A stretch of 64,000 bases of DNA. Origin: Pararobbsia silviterrae (GTDB lineage: Bacteria; Pseudomonadota; Gammaproteobacteria; Burkholderiales; Burkholderiaceae). The stretch spans positions 279,683 to 343,682 of the forward strand of contig NZ_RBZU01000006.1 in NCBI RefSeq assembly GCF_003628125.1, given 5' to 3'. A model generated the notes under the pieces. The model did not search any database and was not told the origin of the DNA. It saw only the letters and a list, made by a program, of their open reading frames with translations. The position numbers were made by a program, and so were the translations under genes. Below, in pieces: positions 25,085 to 33,305 of the stretch (position 1 is its first letter; each line of letters opens with the position of its first letter).

Positions 25085-27036
25085 TGCATCCCATCCCGGC
25101 CGACGATTCGTCGGTTATCGCGACGCTCGGCGACGTGACCAAGCGCTTCGGCGCGGTCAACGCGCTGAGCGGATGCAGCGTGTCGCTGCGGCGCGCCGAG
25201 GTGCACGCGCTGATCGGCGCGAACGGCGCCGGCAAGTCGACGCTGTCGCGCATCATCGCCGGACATATTCCGAGGACGTCGGGCACCTATCGTTTCAAGG
25301 GCGAAGCGGTCGACTTCGCTTCGCCGAGAGAAGGCTTGACGGCGGGGATCTCGATCGTGATGCAGGAGACAAGCATCGCGCCCGATCTCAGCGTGCTCGA
25401 AAACATCGCGCTGGCCGAGTTCGGCACGCGCGGCCGCACACGCTGGAACAGGATGCGCGAGAAAGCCGCGAACGCGCTCGTCGACATCGAACAGTCGCCG
25501 GATCTGCTGCATTTGCGCGCGGGTGATCTGTCGATCGCGCAGCGGCAGATGATCGAGATATGTAAGGCCTTGTATAACGATTCGGACGTGATCATCTTCG
25601 ACGAACCGACCGCCTCGTTTTCGCCGCTTGAGGTCGAGCAGTTGTTCGCCGTCATGCGATTGCTGCGCGAGCGCGGCAAGTCGCTCGTCTTCGTCTCGCA
25701 CCGGCTCGAAGAGATCCTTGAGATCACCGATCGGATCACGGTGATCCGTGACGGCCGCACGGTGGCGACCGATATCGCGACCTCGTCGATCACGACGCGC
25801 GATCTCGTGCGCTGGATGGTCGGACGCGATATCGAGAACGTCTACGAGAGCGCGCCGCAGCCGCAAGCGAGCGCTTCGCGCGAGCATGCCGTGCTCGACG
25901 TCCGGCATCTCGCTTCGGCGCCCTTGCTCAGGGATCTGTCGTTTTCGGTCGGGCGCGGCGAGATCGTCGGACTCGCGGGTCTTGTCGGCGCGGGGCGTTC
26001 CGAGGCGCTCGAGTCGCTGTTCGGCCTGCGCAAGATGCAAGGCGGCGAGGTCTTGCTCGACGGCAAGCCCTATCGACCCGAGACGCCGATCAAGGCGATT
26101 CGCGCGGGGATGGGGTTCATCGGCGAGGATCGTCGGCGCCAAGGACTCGTGCCCGATCTGTCGGTCCAGGAGAACCTGCTGCTCGCGCGCCTCGGCAGGC
26201 GTCGCGCGTGGTTCACCGACTACGGCACGCAGACTTCGGCGATCGATGCCTTGTTCAAGGATCTCGACATGCCGGTGCACGTGCGTGATGTGCCGATGTT
26301 GAGTTTGAGCGGCGGTCAGCAGCAAAAGGTCCTGCTCGCGCGCTGGCTGATGCTGAGTCCGTCGATCCTGTTGCTCGACGAGCCGACGCGCGGTGTCGAC
26401 ATCGGCGCGCGCAGCACGCTCTATCGGATCATCCGCAAGGTCGCGGCGAGCGGCGTCGCCGTCGTCGTCGTGTCGTCGGATTTCGAGGAAGCGCTCGGAC
26501 TTTGCGATCGCATCGTCGTGATGAGCGACGGCGTATCGGTGGCCGAGGTGCCGAGCCATATGCTCGATCCCGCGATCTTGACGATGTTGTCGATGCCGCG
26601 TTCGTCGGCGCGCCAGATGAAGGCCGTGCTCGACGACATCGCGCGCGAGATCGAAGGGGCGGCATTCTGGGTACAGATCGAGCGGGGCCGCGTGTTTTGC
26701 CTCGATCTCGTCGAACGTCACGCGATGCAGCTCGGCTTCGCGCCGACGCATTTCCCGATGGTCGAACAAACGGCGCTTCGCGCGCTGTGGTCGGCCGATA
26801 CACAAGACGGTCAGGTCGTCGAGGACGGCGCGGTGCGCGCGGTCAAGCTGCGGCTCGTCAACGCGTCGGGACACGCGTTCGGCGAGATCGGCATGTCGAT
26901 ACCTTCGAATATCGATGCGGCGCCTCTAAGTCGCGCCGCGCGCATCGTGGCCGACGCACTCGCGCGGCACGCGATTACCCATATCCGCGTCGCGATCGAC
27001 ACGTATCAGCATGAGGAGACACTGAATGAACGCTAA
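25084..27036 (+). CDS. Sugar ABC transporter ATP-binding protein, CUT2, with C-terminal GAF-like extension
   Basis: 650 residues against the usual 500. Domain 1 has Walker A GANGAGKST (45-53), signature-like DLSIAQRQM and Walker B VIIFDEPT. Domain 2 has GLVGAGRSE, signature LSGGQQQKV (from 408) and Walker B ILLLDEPTRGVDIG. After about residue 500 an extra 150-residue alpha/beta domain follows (FWVQIERGRVFCLDLVERHA, then VKLRLVNASGHAFGEIGMS) that looks GAF-like and could bind a small regulator or the sugar. ATG 25084 has GGAGG eight bases upstream; the longer upstream frame overlaps the lactonase gene and is not coding. Confidence 0.92.
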   Translation: MHPIPADDSSVIATLGDVTKRFGAVNALSGCSVSLRRAEVHALIGANGAGKSTLSRIIAGHIPRTSGTYRFKGEAVDFASPREGLTAGISIVMQETSIAPDLSVLENIALAEFGTRGRTRWNRMREKAANALVDIEQSPDLLHLRAGDLSIAQRQMIEICKALYNDSDVIIFDEPTASFSPLEVEQLFAVMRLLRERGKSLVFVSHRLEEILEITDRITVIRDGRTVATDIATSSITTRDLVRWMVGRDIENVYESAPQPQASASREHAVLDVRHLASAPLLRDLSFSVGRGEIVGLAGLVGAGRSEALESLFGLRKMQGGEVLLDGKPYRPETPIKAIRAGMGFIGEDRRRQGLVPDLSVQENLLLARLGRRRAWFTDYGTQTSAIDALFKDLDMPVHVRDVPMLSLSGGQQQKVLLARWLMLSPSILLLDEPTRGVDIGARSTLYRIIRKVAASGVAVVVVSSDFEEALGLCDRIVVMSDGVSVAEVPSHMLDPAILTMLSMPRSSARQMKAVLDDIAREIEGAAFWVQIERGRVFCLDLVERHAMQLGFAPTHFPMVEQTALRALWSADTQDGQVVEDGAVRAVKLRLVNASGHAFGEIGMSIPSNIDAAPLSRAARIVADALARHAITHIRVAIDTYQHEETLNER

Positions 27037-28051
27037 GACGATCCGCGATCCGCAAACCGAACCGCGACAGACCGCGGGCAAGGCCAAACGCGGTTGGCGC
27101 AAGGTACTGAGTCACTATCAGCTCGAAGTCCGCATGGGCCTCCTATTCGTGCTGATTTGCGCGGCGTTGGGGATCTCCTCGCCGCACTTTTTATCGTTGG
27201 GCAACGTGCTGAATCTCATGGATCAGGCCGTTGTGACCGGGATCGCGGCTATCGGCCAGACATTCGTCGTGCTCGTCGGCGGGATCGACCTGTCGGTCGG
27301 ATCGCTGACGGGCGTCGGCGGCATCGTGCTCGGGCTGGCGATCAATACCTTCGGCATTCCGCTGATTCCGTCGATCGCGATCGCGATCATCGGCGGCGGA
27401 TTGCTGGGGCTCGTCAACGGCTTGCTCGTCACGCGCGGTCGGATCGCGCCGTTCATCGTGACGCTTGGCATGATGTCGATCGGACGCTCGCTCGCGTTCG
27501 TGCTCACGAACGGCAATTCGATCTCGACGTTGCCCGATGCGCTGTCCGCGCCTTCGACGGCGACGGTGTTCGGCTTCCCGGTCAATTTCCTGCTTGTGCT
27601 CGTGCTGTTTGCAGTGACCTGGGCGTATCTGACGTTCGCCAAGGGCGGCCGCACGATCTATGCGCTCGGCAGCAATCGTGAAGCCGCGCGCGCGGCGGGC
27701 TTGCGCGTGGATTTTTACAACGTGCTCGTCTATGTGCTGTCGGGCGCGTTCTCCGCGCTCGCGGCGGTCATGCTCGCATCGCGGCTCATGTCGATCGATC
27801 CGATCGCGGGCACGGGGCTCGAACTCGATTCGATCGCGGCCGTCGTGATCGGCGGAGCGAGCCTGTTCGGCGGACGCGGCTCGATGATCGGCACGTTTTT
27901 CGGCGTGTTGATTCTTGTGCTGATCCACAACGGTCTGAACTTGCTGAATGTCGGTCCGTATTGGCAAGGCAGCGCGATCGGCACCGTCATCATCGTCGCC
28001 GTGCTCGGCGAGCGGCTGTTGAGCGCGCGTTTCGGGGCGCGGGCGAAATAG
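27026..28051 (+). CDS. Sugar ABC transporter permease (CUT2)
   Basis: 341 residues with about ten hydrophobic segments after a 35-residue basic N-terminal tail. The BPD_transp_2 signatures are TFVVLVGGIDLSVGSLTGVGG and, near the C-terminus, GGASLFGGRGSMIGTFFG. It overlaps the ATPase gene by 11 bases, so the two are translationally coupled. It is the only permease of this transporter and presumably works as a homodimer. Confidence 0.92.
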   Translation: MNAKTIRDPQTEPRQTAGKAKRGWRKVLSHYQLEVRMGLLFVLICAALGISSPHFLSLGNVLNLMDQAVVTGIAAIGQTFVVLVGGIDLSVGSLTGVGGIVLGLAINTFGIPLIPSIAIAIIGGGLLGLVNGLLVTRGRIAPFIVTLGMMSIGRSLAFVLTNGNSISTLPDALSAPSTATVFGFPVNFLLVLVLFAVTWAYLTFAKGGRTIYALGSNREAARAAGLRVDFYNVLVYVLSGAFSALAAVMLASRLMSIDPIAGTGLELDSIAAVVIGGASLFGGRGSMIGTFFGVLILVLIHNGLNLLNVGPYWQGSAIGTVIIVAVLGERLLSARFGARAK

Positions 28052-28140
28052 CCGCGTGCTTCAGTGACGTCCTTAGCGACGTTCTTGGCGACATCCTCAG
28101 GGAAATCGATTCTTACAACGTAGAACCAGGAGACACTGCA

Positions 28141-29127
28141 ATGACGATTTTTTCCGCTAAAAACGCAGTTCGCGCCATTGCCGCGTTGGCGATCGCCGGT
28201 CTTGCGACGGTATCGATCGGCGCGCGCGCGCAGGATACCGATGTGAAGGGCAAGACGTTCGCCTACATCACGCCCGGCCTCGATCTTCCGTTCTGGCGGC
28301 ACATCGCGAAGGGCGTCGAGACGGGCATCACGAAGGCGGGCGGCAACGTGCTGACGCTCGACTCGCGCAACGACGCATCGGCGCAGCTCAAGAACGCGCA
28401 GGATGCGATTTCGAAGGGCGTCGCGGGCATCGTGCTGTCGCCGACCGATTCGTCGACGGCGCCGAGCGTGCTCGCGTTGGCCGAGCGCGCGCACGTGCCC
28501 GTCGTCATCGCGGACATTGGCACGAACGGCGGAAACTACGCGACGTTCGTGAGTTCCGACAATGAGAAGGGTGCGTATGAAACGGGCCAGAAGGTGGCCG
28601 AGATGCTCAAGGCCAAGGGCTGGACGTCGGGCGGATTCGGCATGATCACCGTGTCGCTCGCGCGCAAGAACGGTCAGCTTCGTACCGCGGGTTTCCGTAA
28701 GGCGATGAAGGAAGCGGGCGTGCCCGAGGTCGGTTTGAATCAGTTGCAACGGTATACGGGCGAAGAGGCGTTCAAATACACGCAGGACATGATCACGGCG
28801 CATCCGGATATGCGGGCGCTGTTCGTGCAGGTCGACGTCGCGTCGCTCGGCAGCGCGAAGGCGATTCAGGCCGCGCGCAAGAACGACGATCTGATGTTGG
28901 CCGCGTTCGACGGTGTCGAAGACTTCATTGCGATGCTGCGCGATGGCCGTCTTGCGGCATTCGGCATGCAACAGCCTAACCTGATGGGCGAGAAGGCCGC
29001 CGACGCGCTTGTCGAAGCGGCTCAGGGCAAGACGCCGCCGAAGAGCATCGTCGTGCCGGTGGTCGTGATCACGAAGGACAACCTCGACGCGAATATGGCC
29101 GCGGTCAAGCAGACGGTCGCGTTCTGA
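28141..29127 (+). CDS. Sugar ABC transporter substrate-binding protein
   Basis: 328 residues. A Sec signal peptide (about 1-30; AIAALAIAGLATVSIGARAQ) is followed by a peripla_BP_4 receptor with PGLDLPFWRHIAKGVETG, SPTDSSTAPSVLALAERA and AFDGVEDFIAMLRDG. ATG 28141 has AGGAG nine bases upstream. It completes the lactonase-linked CUT2 operon and is followed by two strong hairpins that end the transcript. The ligand may be a sugar or sugar lactone given the operon, but this is inferred. Confidence 0.92.
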   Translation: MTIFSAKNAVRAIAALAIAGLATVSIGARAQDTDVKGKTFAYITPGLDLPFWRHIAKGVETGITKAGGNVLTLDSRNDASAQLKNAQDAISKGVAGIVLSPTDSSTAPSVLALAERAHVPVVIADIGTNGGNYATFVSSDNEKGAYETGQKVAEMLKAKGWTSGGFGMITVSLARKNGQLRTAGFRKAMKEAGVPEVGLNQLQRYTGEEAFKYTQDMITAHPDMRALFVQVDVASLGSAKAIQAARKNDDLMLAAFDGVEDFIAMLRDGRLAAFGMQQPNLMGEKAADALVEAAQGKTPPKSIVVPVVVITKDNLDANMAAVKQTVAF

Positions 29128-29155
29128 GGCCAGGCGGCGATACAGAGGTTGTAGC

Positions 29156-29200
29156 GCGCGTCGCGGGTGAAGCACGGTTGACGCTTCGCACGCGACGCGC
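29156..29200 (+). repeat. Long inverted repeat after binding-protein gene
   Basis: Two 18-base arms, 29156-29173 and 29183-29200, match at 16 of 18 positions around a 9-base loop, 29 bases past the stop codon. Together with the palindrome directly downstream they form a double-hairpin 3' end. Confidence 0.55.
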
Positions 29201-29203
29201 GTC

Positions 29204-29231
29204 GACGCGATACCGCGGTATCGCGTCTTTC
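29204..29231 (+). terminator. Intrinsic terminator of the lactonase/ABC operon
   Basis: 29204-29227 is a perfect 24-base palindrome (arms GACGCGATACCG and CGGTATCGCGTC) followed by TTTCT. This is the clearest factor-independent terminator in this half of the window and marks the operon end. Confidence 0.7.
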
Positions 29232-29783
29232 TGGTGGGTTTCCTCGGCCGCTCAATTCGCTGGCCGCTCAGTTCCTCGGTTTTCCGAGCCGCCTGGCTGA
29301 TGCGTGCAGATTCACGTCGCCCATCGCGCCGATCGGCGGTACACAGCTTTAACCCGGATGCGCATGTTCACGGCGTCAAAGCCGGTTCGCTGGGTTGATC
29401 TATGTTCGAAATACTTCATAAACACGAGATCGCGCCGCGCGTGACGCTGCGAAACGCAGGATGGTATGCGCATGCATGCGATCGGTTTTTTGGCTTTGAA
29501 AAAGATCGCCTGATTTAGCAGTAACTGGGGCAAACACCGAACCCTTAGGATGTGTCCTCGAATCTCCAAGTCAAATATCATGGGACGCTCGATGCCGGAC
29601 ACGGCAGGCGCGATCAACAAAAATAAAACGAAGACCGGGGCGGGCGAGCGGATAAGGCCGTTGGGATCGACTGAATTCTTGATCGGCAGAGGCATCGATT
29701 GGATTGTCCGACCCGGACATCCGGATGGGTGCCCGGAGATCACGGACGCATCGAGCCGACGGGTTTCGCCCGTGTGATTCTGG
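29232..29783. other. Intergenic region before MHYT gene
   Basis: 552 bases with no gene I can support. GGCCGCTCA occurs twice at about 29250-29270, and a small CTCGG-TTTT-CCGAG hairpin follows. A 75-codon frame at 29550-29777 starts without a ribosome-binding site and matches nothing I recognise. The A/T-richer stretch at 29490-29545 could hold the MHYT promoter. Confidence 0.4.
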
Positions 29784-30605
29784 ATGGCTGCAGCCATGAT
29801 GGGTACGCACACAATGACTGGCACCTACGATTTCACCCTTGTTGCGGCGTCATTTCTTCTCTCGGTCATCGCCTCGTTCACGGCCCTCAATCTTTCCGAT
29901 CGTCTCGACATGATCGGGAATCGGCCGATTGCGCCGTGGATTGTGTTCGGGGGCGGCGTCATGGGACTCGGCATCTGGTCGATGCACTTTGTCGGCATGC
30001 TCGCGTTTCATTTGCCGTTTTCGGTGGGCTACAGCATCCCGATTACCGTCGGCTCCCTTTTTGTTGCGATCGTCGCTTCGGCAATCGGCTTTATCCCCTT
30101 GTGGAGCTACGAATTGCGATGGTCGCGTCTGATCGGCGGCGCCGTCGCGATGGGACTCGGTGTCGCGGGCATGCACTATCTCGGCATGCAGGCGATGGGC
30201 GTATGCCCGGCGATTCACTATTCGCCATGGCTTGTCGCGCTGTCGATCGTGATCGCGATTCTCGCGAGCGCGGGCGCGCTGATTCTCGCCTTTGGTCTGC
30301 GCGGACTGCGCGCACACCGGCGTGTTCGTCAGGTGGGCGCGGCGGTGGTGATGGGCGTCGCGGTCTGCGGCATGCACTATTGCGGCATGGCCGCAGCGAG
30401 TTTCGACCGCGGCAGTTATTCGCTGTCGACGGTCAGCACCTTGCCCGTCCCATGGCTCGCGAGTCTTGTCATCACGTTCAGCCTGGTGATCTTCGCCGTG
30501 TCCATCGCCATCGCCGTGCTCGACGCCAGAGCCAACGCGCGCTTGCGTGCAGTCTCCGATTCGTTTTTGGAAAAACGGATCGGCAAGCGCGCGTCGGCGC
30601 GTTAG
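29784..30605 (+). CDS. Stand-alone MHYT-domain integral membrane sensor protein
   Basis: About 273 residues with seven hydrophobic helices. The MHYT signature occurs three times as MHFVGM, MHYLGM and MHYCGM on successive helices, with conserved Met/His/Cys residues proposed to bind copper and sense O2, CO or NO. In most bacteria the domain is fused to GGDEF/EAL, kinase or LytTR outputs; here the protein ends 35 residues after the last helix with a basic tail and no output domain. The start may be 29784, 29796, 29799 or 29814. None has a strong ribosome-binding site. Confidence 0.88.
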   Translation: MAAAMMGTHTMTGTYDFTLVAASFLLSVIASFTALNLSDRLDMIGNRPIAPWIVFGGGVMGLGIWSMHFVGMLAFHLPFSVGYSIPITVGSLFVAIVASAIGFIPLWSYELRWSRLIGGAVAMGLGVAGMHYLGMQAMGVCPAIHYSPWLVALSIVIAILASAGALILAFGLRGLRAHRRVRQVGAAVVMGVAVCGMHYCGMAAASFDRGSYSLSTVSTLPVPWLASLVITFSLVIFAVSIAIAVLDARANARLRAVSDSFLEKRIGKRASAR

Positions 30606-30734
30606 CGCGCCCAGGCGGCCAGGCGGCGCGTCACGTCCGGGCTCGGCGTGACGTATTCATCTATACGGTCGCACGGCGCGTCGCGATCGACATCTCGGTC
30701 TTGCATCATCGCGTTCGCTTTCGTCGCGTTGAAT

Positions 30735-30769
30735 ATCGATGCGGGGTCATAGGCTGACCCCACATCGAT
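30735..30769. terminator. Hairpin overlapping the 3' end of the small SDR-partner gene
   Basis: The 15-base arms at 30735-30749 and 30755-30769 match at 14 positions around a 5-base loop. The structure includes the last codons and stop of the minus-strand gene ending at 30747. It is probably a bidirectional 3'-end structure shared with the convergent MHYT gene. Confidence 0.45.
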
Positions 30770-31064
30770 GCGAGGTCGCGCCTTGAGCGGCGCGATAGAT
30801 GCGTACCTCGGGTGCGCCGTTGAGCAGCGGCTTGAGCGCCACGACCACGTCCGCGTTGAAGAGCGCGCTCTCAAGATAGGCTTGCGCGTGTGCAACGGTG
30901 TCAAAGCCGTGTATCACTTGGACGTCTTCTTCGCGCACAAGCAAGTCTTTCGACTTCGCGCCCGTGATCGTGTCGAGGAACGGGGCCCGGTACTTTTCAT
31001 ACACGCCGGCGGCAGCGGGGCGATTCGAGTTCGAAACGTCGAGCGTGATTTGCAGATAGACCAT
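30747..31064 (-). CDS. Small dimeric alpha/beta-barrel-like protein, SDR partner
   Basis: 105 residues beginning MVYLQITLDVSN, with a second strand at DVQVIHGFDTVAHAQAYLES and a last strand at PEVRIYRA. The beta-alpha-beta-beta order resembles ABM/ferredoxin-like dimeric barrel proteins. No catalytic residue stands out. AGGAG lies eight bases before the start. It follows the SDR gene on the same strand by 37 bases and is probably co-transcribed. Function unknown; a helper in the same oxidation pathway is conceivable. Confidence 0.7.
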   Translation of the reverse strand: MVYLQITLDVSNSNRPAAAGVYEKYRAPFLDTITGAKSKDLLVREEDVQVIHGFDTVAHAQAYLESALFNADVVVALKPLLNGAPEVRIYRAAQGATSHRCGVSL

Positions 31065-31101
31065 CGATGTGCTCCTGGTGGGTAGGCGTTAGAGGTAGCG
31101 G

Positions 31102-31878
31102 TCAGGCGTGGCGGCCGGCCATGACGCCGCCATCCACAGGCAGCACGGTGCCGGTGATCCAGGAGGCGCGCGTCGAAGCGAGGAAGAGCATTGCCTCGGC
31201 GACGTCGGCCGGTTGGCCGTTGCGTCCAAGCGGATGGAACGCATTGAACGCAGGCAAGGTTGCCTTCACCTGATCCGACGTCATGAACGTGTTGTAGACC
31301 GGTGTTTCGACCACGGCCGGCGCAACCGTATTGATTCGGATATTCAAGGGCGCCAGTTCGATCGCGAGGTTGCGCGTCAACGCGTGTACTCCGGCATTCG
31401 CAGCCGAATAGGCGGCCGACGGCGTGGCTCCGATCGCTTGCAATGCCCACAGCGACCCCGTCTGCACGATCGCACCGCCGCCGCGTTGCTGCATCGCCTT
31501 GGCCGCCGCTTGAGCCATGAAGAACTTGCCCTTCAGGATCGTGTCGAGAAACCAGTCGTATTCGGTCTCGTCGATGTCGAGGAAAGGCTTCGGGCGAAAC
31601 ACGCCGGCGTTGTTGATGAGAATGTCCACGCCGCCGAAGTCTCGATGCGCGAGCTCGACGAGCTCTTTTGCGGTCGAGGGATGGGCGATATCGCCCGCAT
31701 GCCAGCGCACGTTCGCGCCGGACGGATCGATTTCGGCCGCCGCTTGCTTGAGCTTGGCTTCGTCTCGGCCGCCGATGACGACCTGGGCACCCGCTTTGAC
31801 CAGACGGATCGCGACTTCCTTTCCGATGCCGGAGCCGCCACCGGTAACGATCGCAACTTGAGAAGAAAAACTATGCAT
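31102..31878 (-). CDS. SDR-family oxidoreductase with Y-x3-N in place of Y-x3-K
   Basis: 258 residues. It has the glycine motif TGGGSGIG, the NNAG motif, a Ser in VQTGSLWAL and Y157, but the position of the catalytic Lys is Asn (AYSAANAGVHAL; codon AAT at 31396-31398 on the minus strand). The Lys normally lowers the Tyr pKa and holds the nicotinamide ribose, so activity may be lost or altered. The rest of the fold, including the GTVLPVDGG end, looks intact. It is divergent from a LysR regulator and upstream of the small barrel-like gene. Confidence 0.88.
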   Translation of the reverse strand: MHSFSSQVAIVTGGGSGIGKEVAIRLVKAGAQVVIGGRDEAKLKQAAAEIDPSGANVRWHAGDIAHPSTAKELVELAHRDFGGVDILINNAGVFRPKPFLDIDETEYDWFLDTILKGKFFMAQAAAKAMQQRGGGAIVQTGSLWALQAIGATPSAAYSAANAGVHALTRNLAIELAPLNIRINTVAPAVVETPVYNTFMTSDQVKATLPAFNAFHPLGRNGQPADVAEAMLFLASTRASWITGTVLPVDGGVMAGRHA

Positions 31879-32114
31879 GATCGAGTTTCCCCATGAATTC
31901 GACGCCTTTCCGCGATGCAGAAATATTCGTCTTTGATGTGCTCATTCTTCTCGCGATGGGGTGACGTCGCAAACGAGAAAATGTATGCTTTATTGAAAGA
32001 AAATCTTTACTGAAAAATCGCTGCGTTCGTGCCGGAATCCACCGTTGCGCCATCGAGGCATGCGCCTCTCGTGCAGCGCGACCGCTTCGTGCGAACGCAC
32101 TTGGGCTCTTCCAT
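31879..32114. promoter_or_regulatory. Divergent promoter region between SDR and LysR genes
   Basis: 236 bases, with an A/T-rich centre at about 31970-32020 that contains TTTATTGAAAGAAAATCTTTACTGAAAA-like words. These could hold a T-N11-A LysR box and back-to-back promoters. No exact dyad could be fixed. Confidence 0.35.
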
Positions 32115-33053
32115 ATGAAAACACCGGGCTTTCTCAACGCATTGCGTGCGTTCGAAGCGAGTGCGCGCCATCAGAGCTTCTCGGCCGCGGCGCACGAACT
32201 TCACGTCACACCGGCGGCGGTCGGTCAATTGGTGCGGTCGCTGGAGGACTGGCTCGGCGTTCCGCTCTTCAATCGTGGTGCGAGCGGCAAGGCGCGATTG
32301 GTGATGACCGACATCGCCGAACGCGCGCTGCCGGACATTCGAGCCGGCTTCGATCGACTGAGCCTCGGACTGAATCGGCTGCAGGAGGGCGCGAAAGGCG
32401 GGGTGCTGACGGTGACGGTGAGTCCCGCATTCGCGGCCAAGTGGTTATTGCCGCGCATCGAGAACTTCTATAACGCGTGTCCCGACACGGACGTTCGATT
32501 GGATACGAGTCTGAAGCTGATGGATTTCGTGGCGCAGGGTATCGACATCGGCGTGCGCTATGGCCGCGGGACATGGCCGGGCCTCGAGGCCGAGAAATTG
32601 ATGGATGAGGAAATCTATCCCGTGTGCTCGCCGGACTGGCTCAAGAAGAACAAGAGCGTCAAGGCGCCGCGCGATCTGGCGGGCAAATCGCTGATCCACG
32701 ATCTCTCGGTCGACACGCATATCGGCTTTGTGTCGTGGAATGCCTGGTTGCAGGCGGCCGGCGCCGCTGAAGTCGATACGCGGCGCGGTACCCAGGTCAA
32801 CAACTCGGCGGCGGTGCTACAGGCCGCAGTCGACGGTCATGGCGTGGCGTTGGCGCGAAGCGTCATGGCCGGCGATGACGTGGCGTCGGGCCGGCTCGTT
32901 CGGCTGTTCCCCAAGATCGATTTCGCGTCGGAGCTTGCGTACTACATCGTGTACCGATCCGAATGCGCCTCACTGCCGAGGTTGAAGGCGTTTCGCACGT
33001 GGCTCATGCAAGAGGCATCGATCGCGTGCCAAGGCGCGGCCAAAGCGCGATAA
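32115..33053 (+). CDS. LysR-family regulator (GcvA-like)
   Basis: 312 residues. The N-terminal helix-turn-helix reads LNALRAFEASARHQSFSAAAHELHVTPAAVGQLVRSLE, as in GcvA/AmpR-type members. The effector domain begins near GGVLTVTVSPAFAAKWLLPR. It is transcribed away from the SDR/small-protein pair, which is the usual sign of a local regulator. The effector is unknown. Confidence 0.92.
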   Translation: MKTPGFLNALRAFEASARHQSFSAAAHELHVTPAAVGQLVRSLEDWLGVPLFNRGASGKARLVMTDIAERALPDIRAGFDRLSLGLNRLQEGAKGGVLTVTVSPAFAAKWLLPRIENFYNACPDTDVRLDTSLKLMDFVAQGIDIGVRYGRGTWPGLEAEKLMDEEIYPVCSPDWLKKNKSVKAPRDLAGKSLIHDLSVDTHIGFVSWNAWLQAAGAAEVDTRRGTQVNNSAAVLQAAVDGHGVALARSVMAGDDVASGRLVRLFPKIDFASELAYYIVYRSECASLPRLKAFRTWLMQEASIACQGAAKAR

Positions 33054-33305
33054 GTCCGAGGCGAGACGCAAGACGGGCCTGATCGCGTGCGGCCGATGTG
33101 CGTTATATCGCTCGCACGGCATCCCGATCAGACGAGGGCGCGCGAGGGCGCGCGACCGAAACCGACCTCAAGCGCGTTAAACTTTTCGCTGACAAGCCCT
33201 GCGTCGCGGGAGCGATACCGGCCGATGTGCAGGCCGAAGTGCTGGCCAATGAGCAGCGCCGTCGCGGAAGCGCGGGTGACACATATCACGGAGACCTATC
33301 AGTTC

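Noticed and set aside
25009..26874. 621-codon minus-strand frame opposite the CUT2 ATPase
   Set aside because: Same reason: a codon-bias shadow of an ATPase with complete motifs.
29550..29777. 75-codon plus-strand frame upstream of the MHYT gene
   Set aside because: No ribosome-binding site, no hydrophobic or domain signal, and different frames are equally open.
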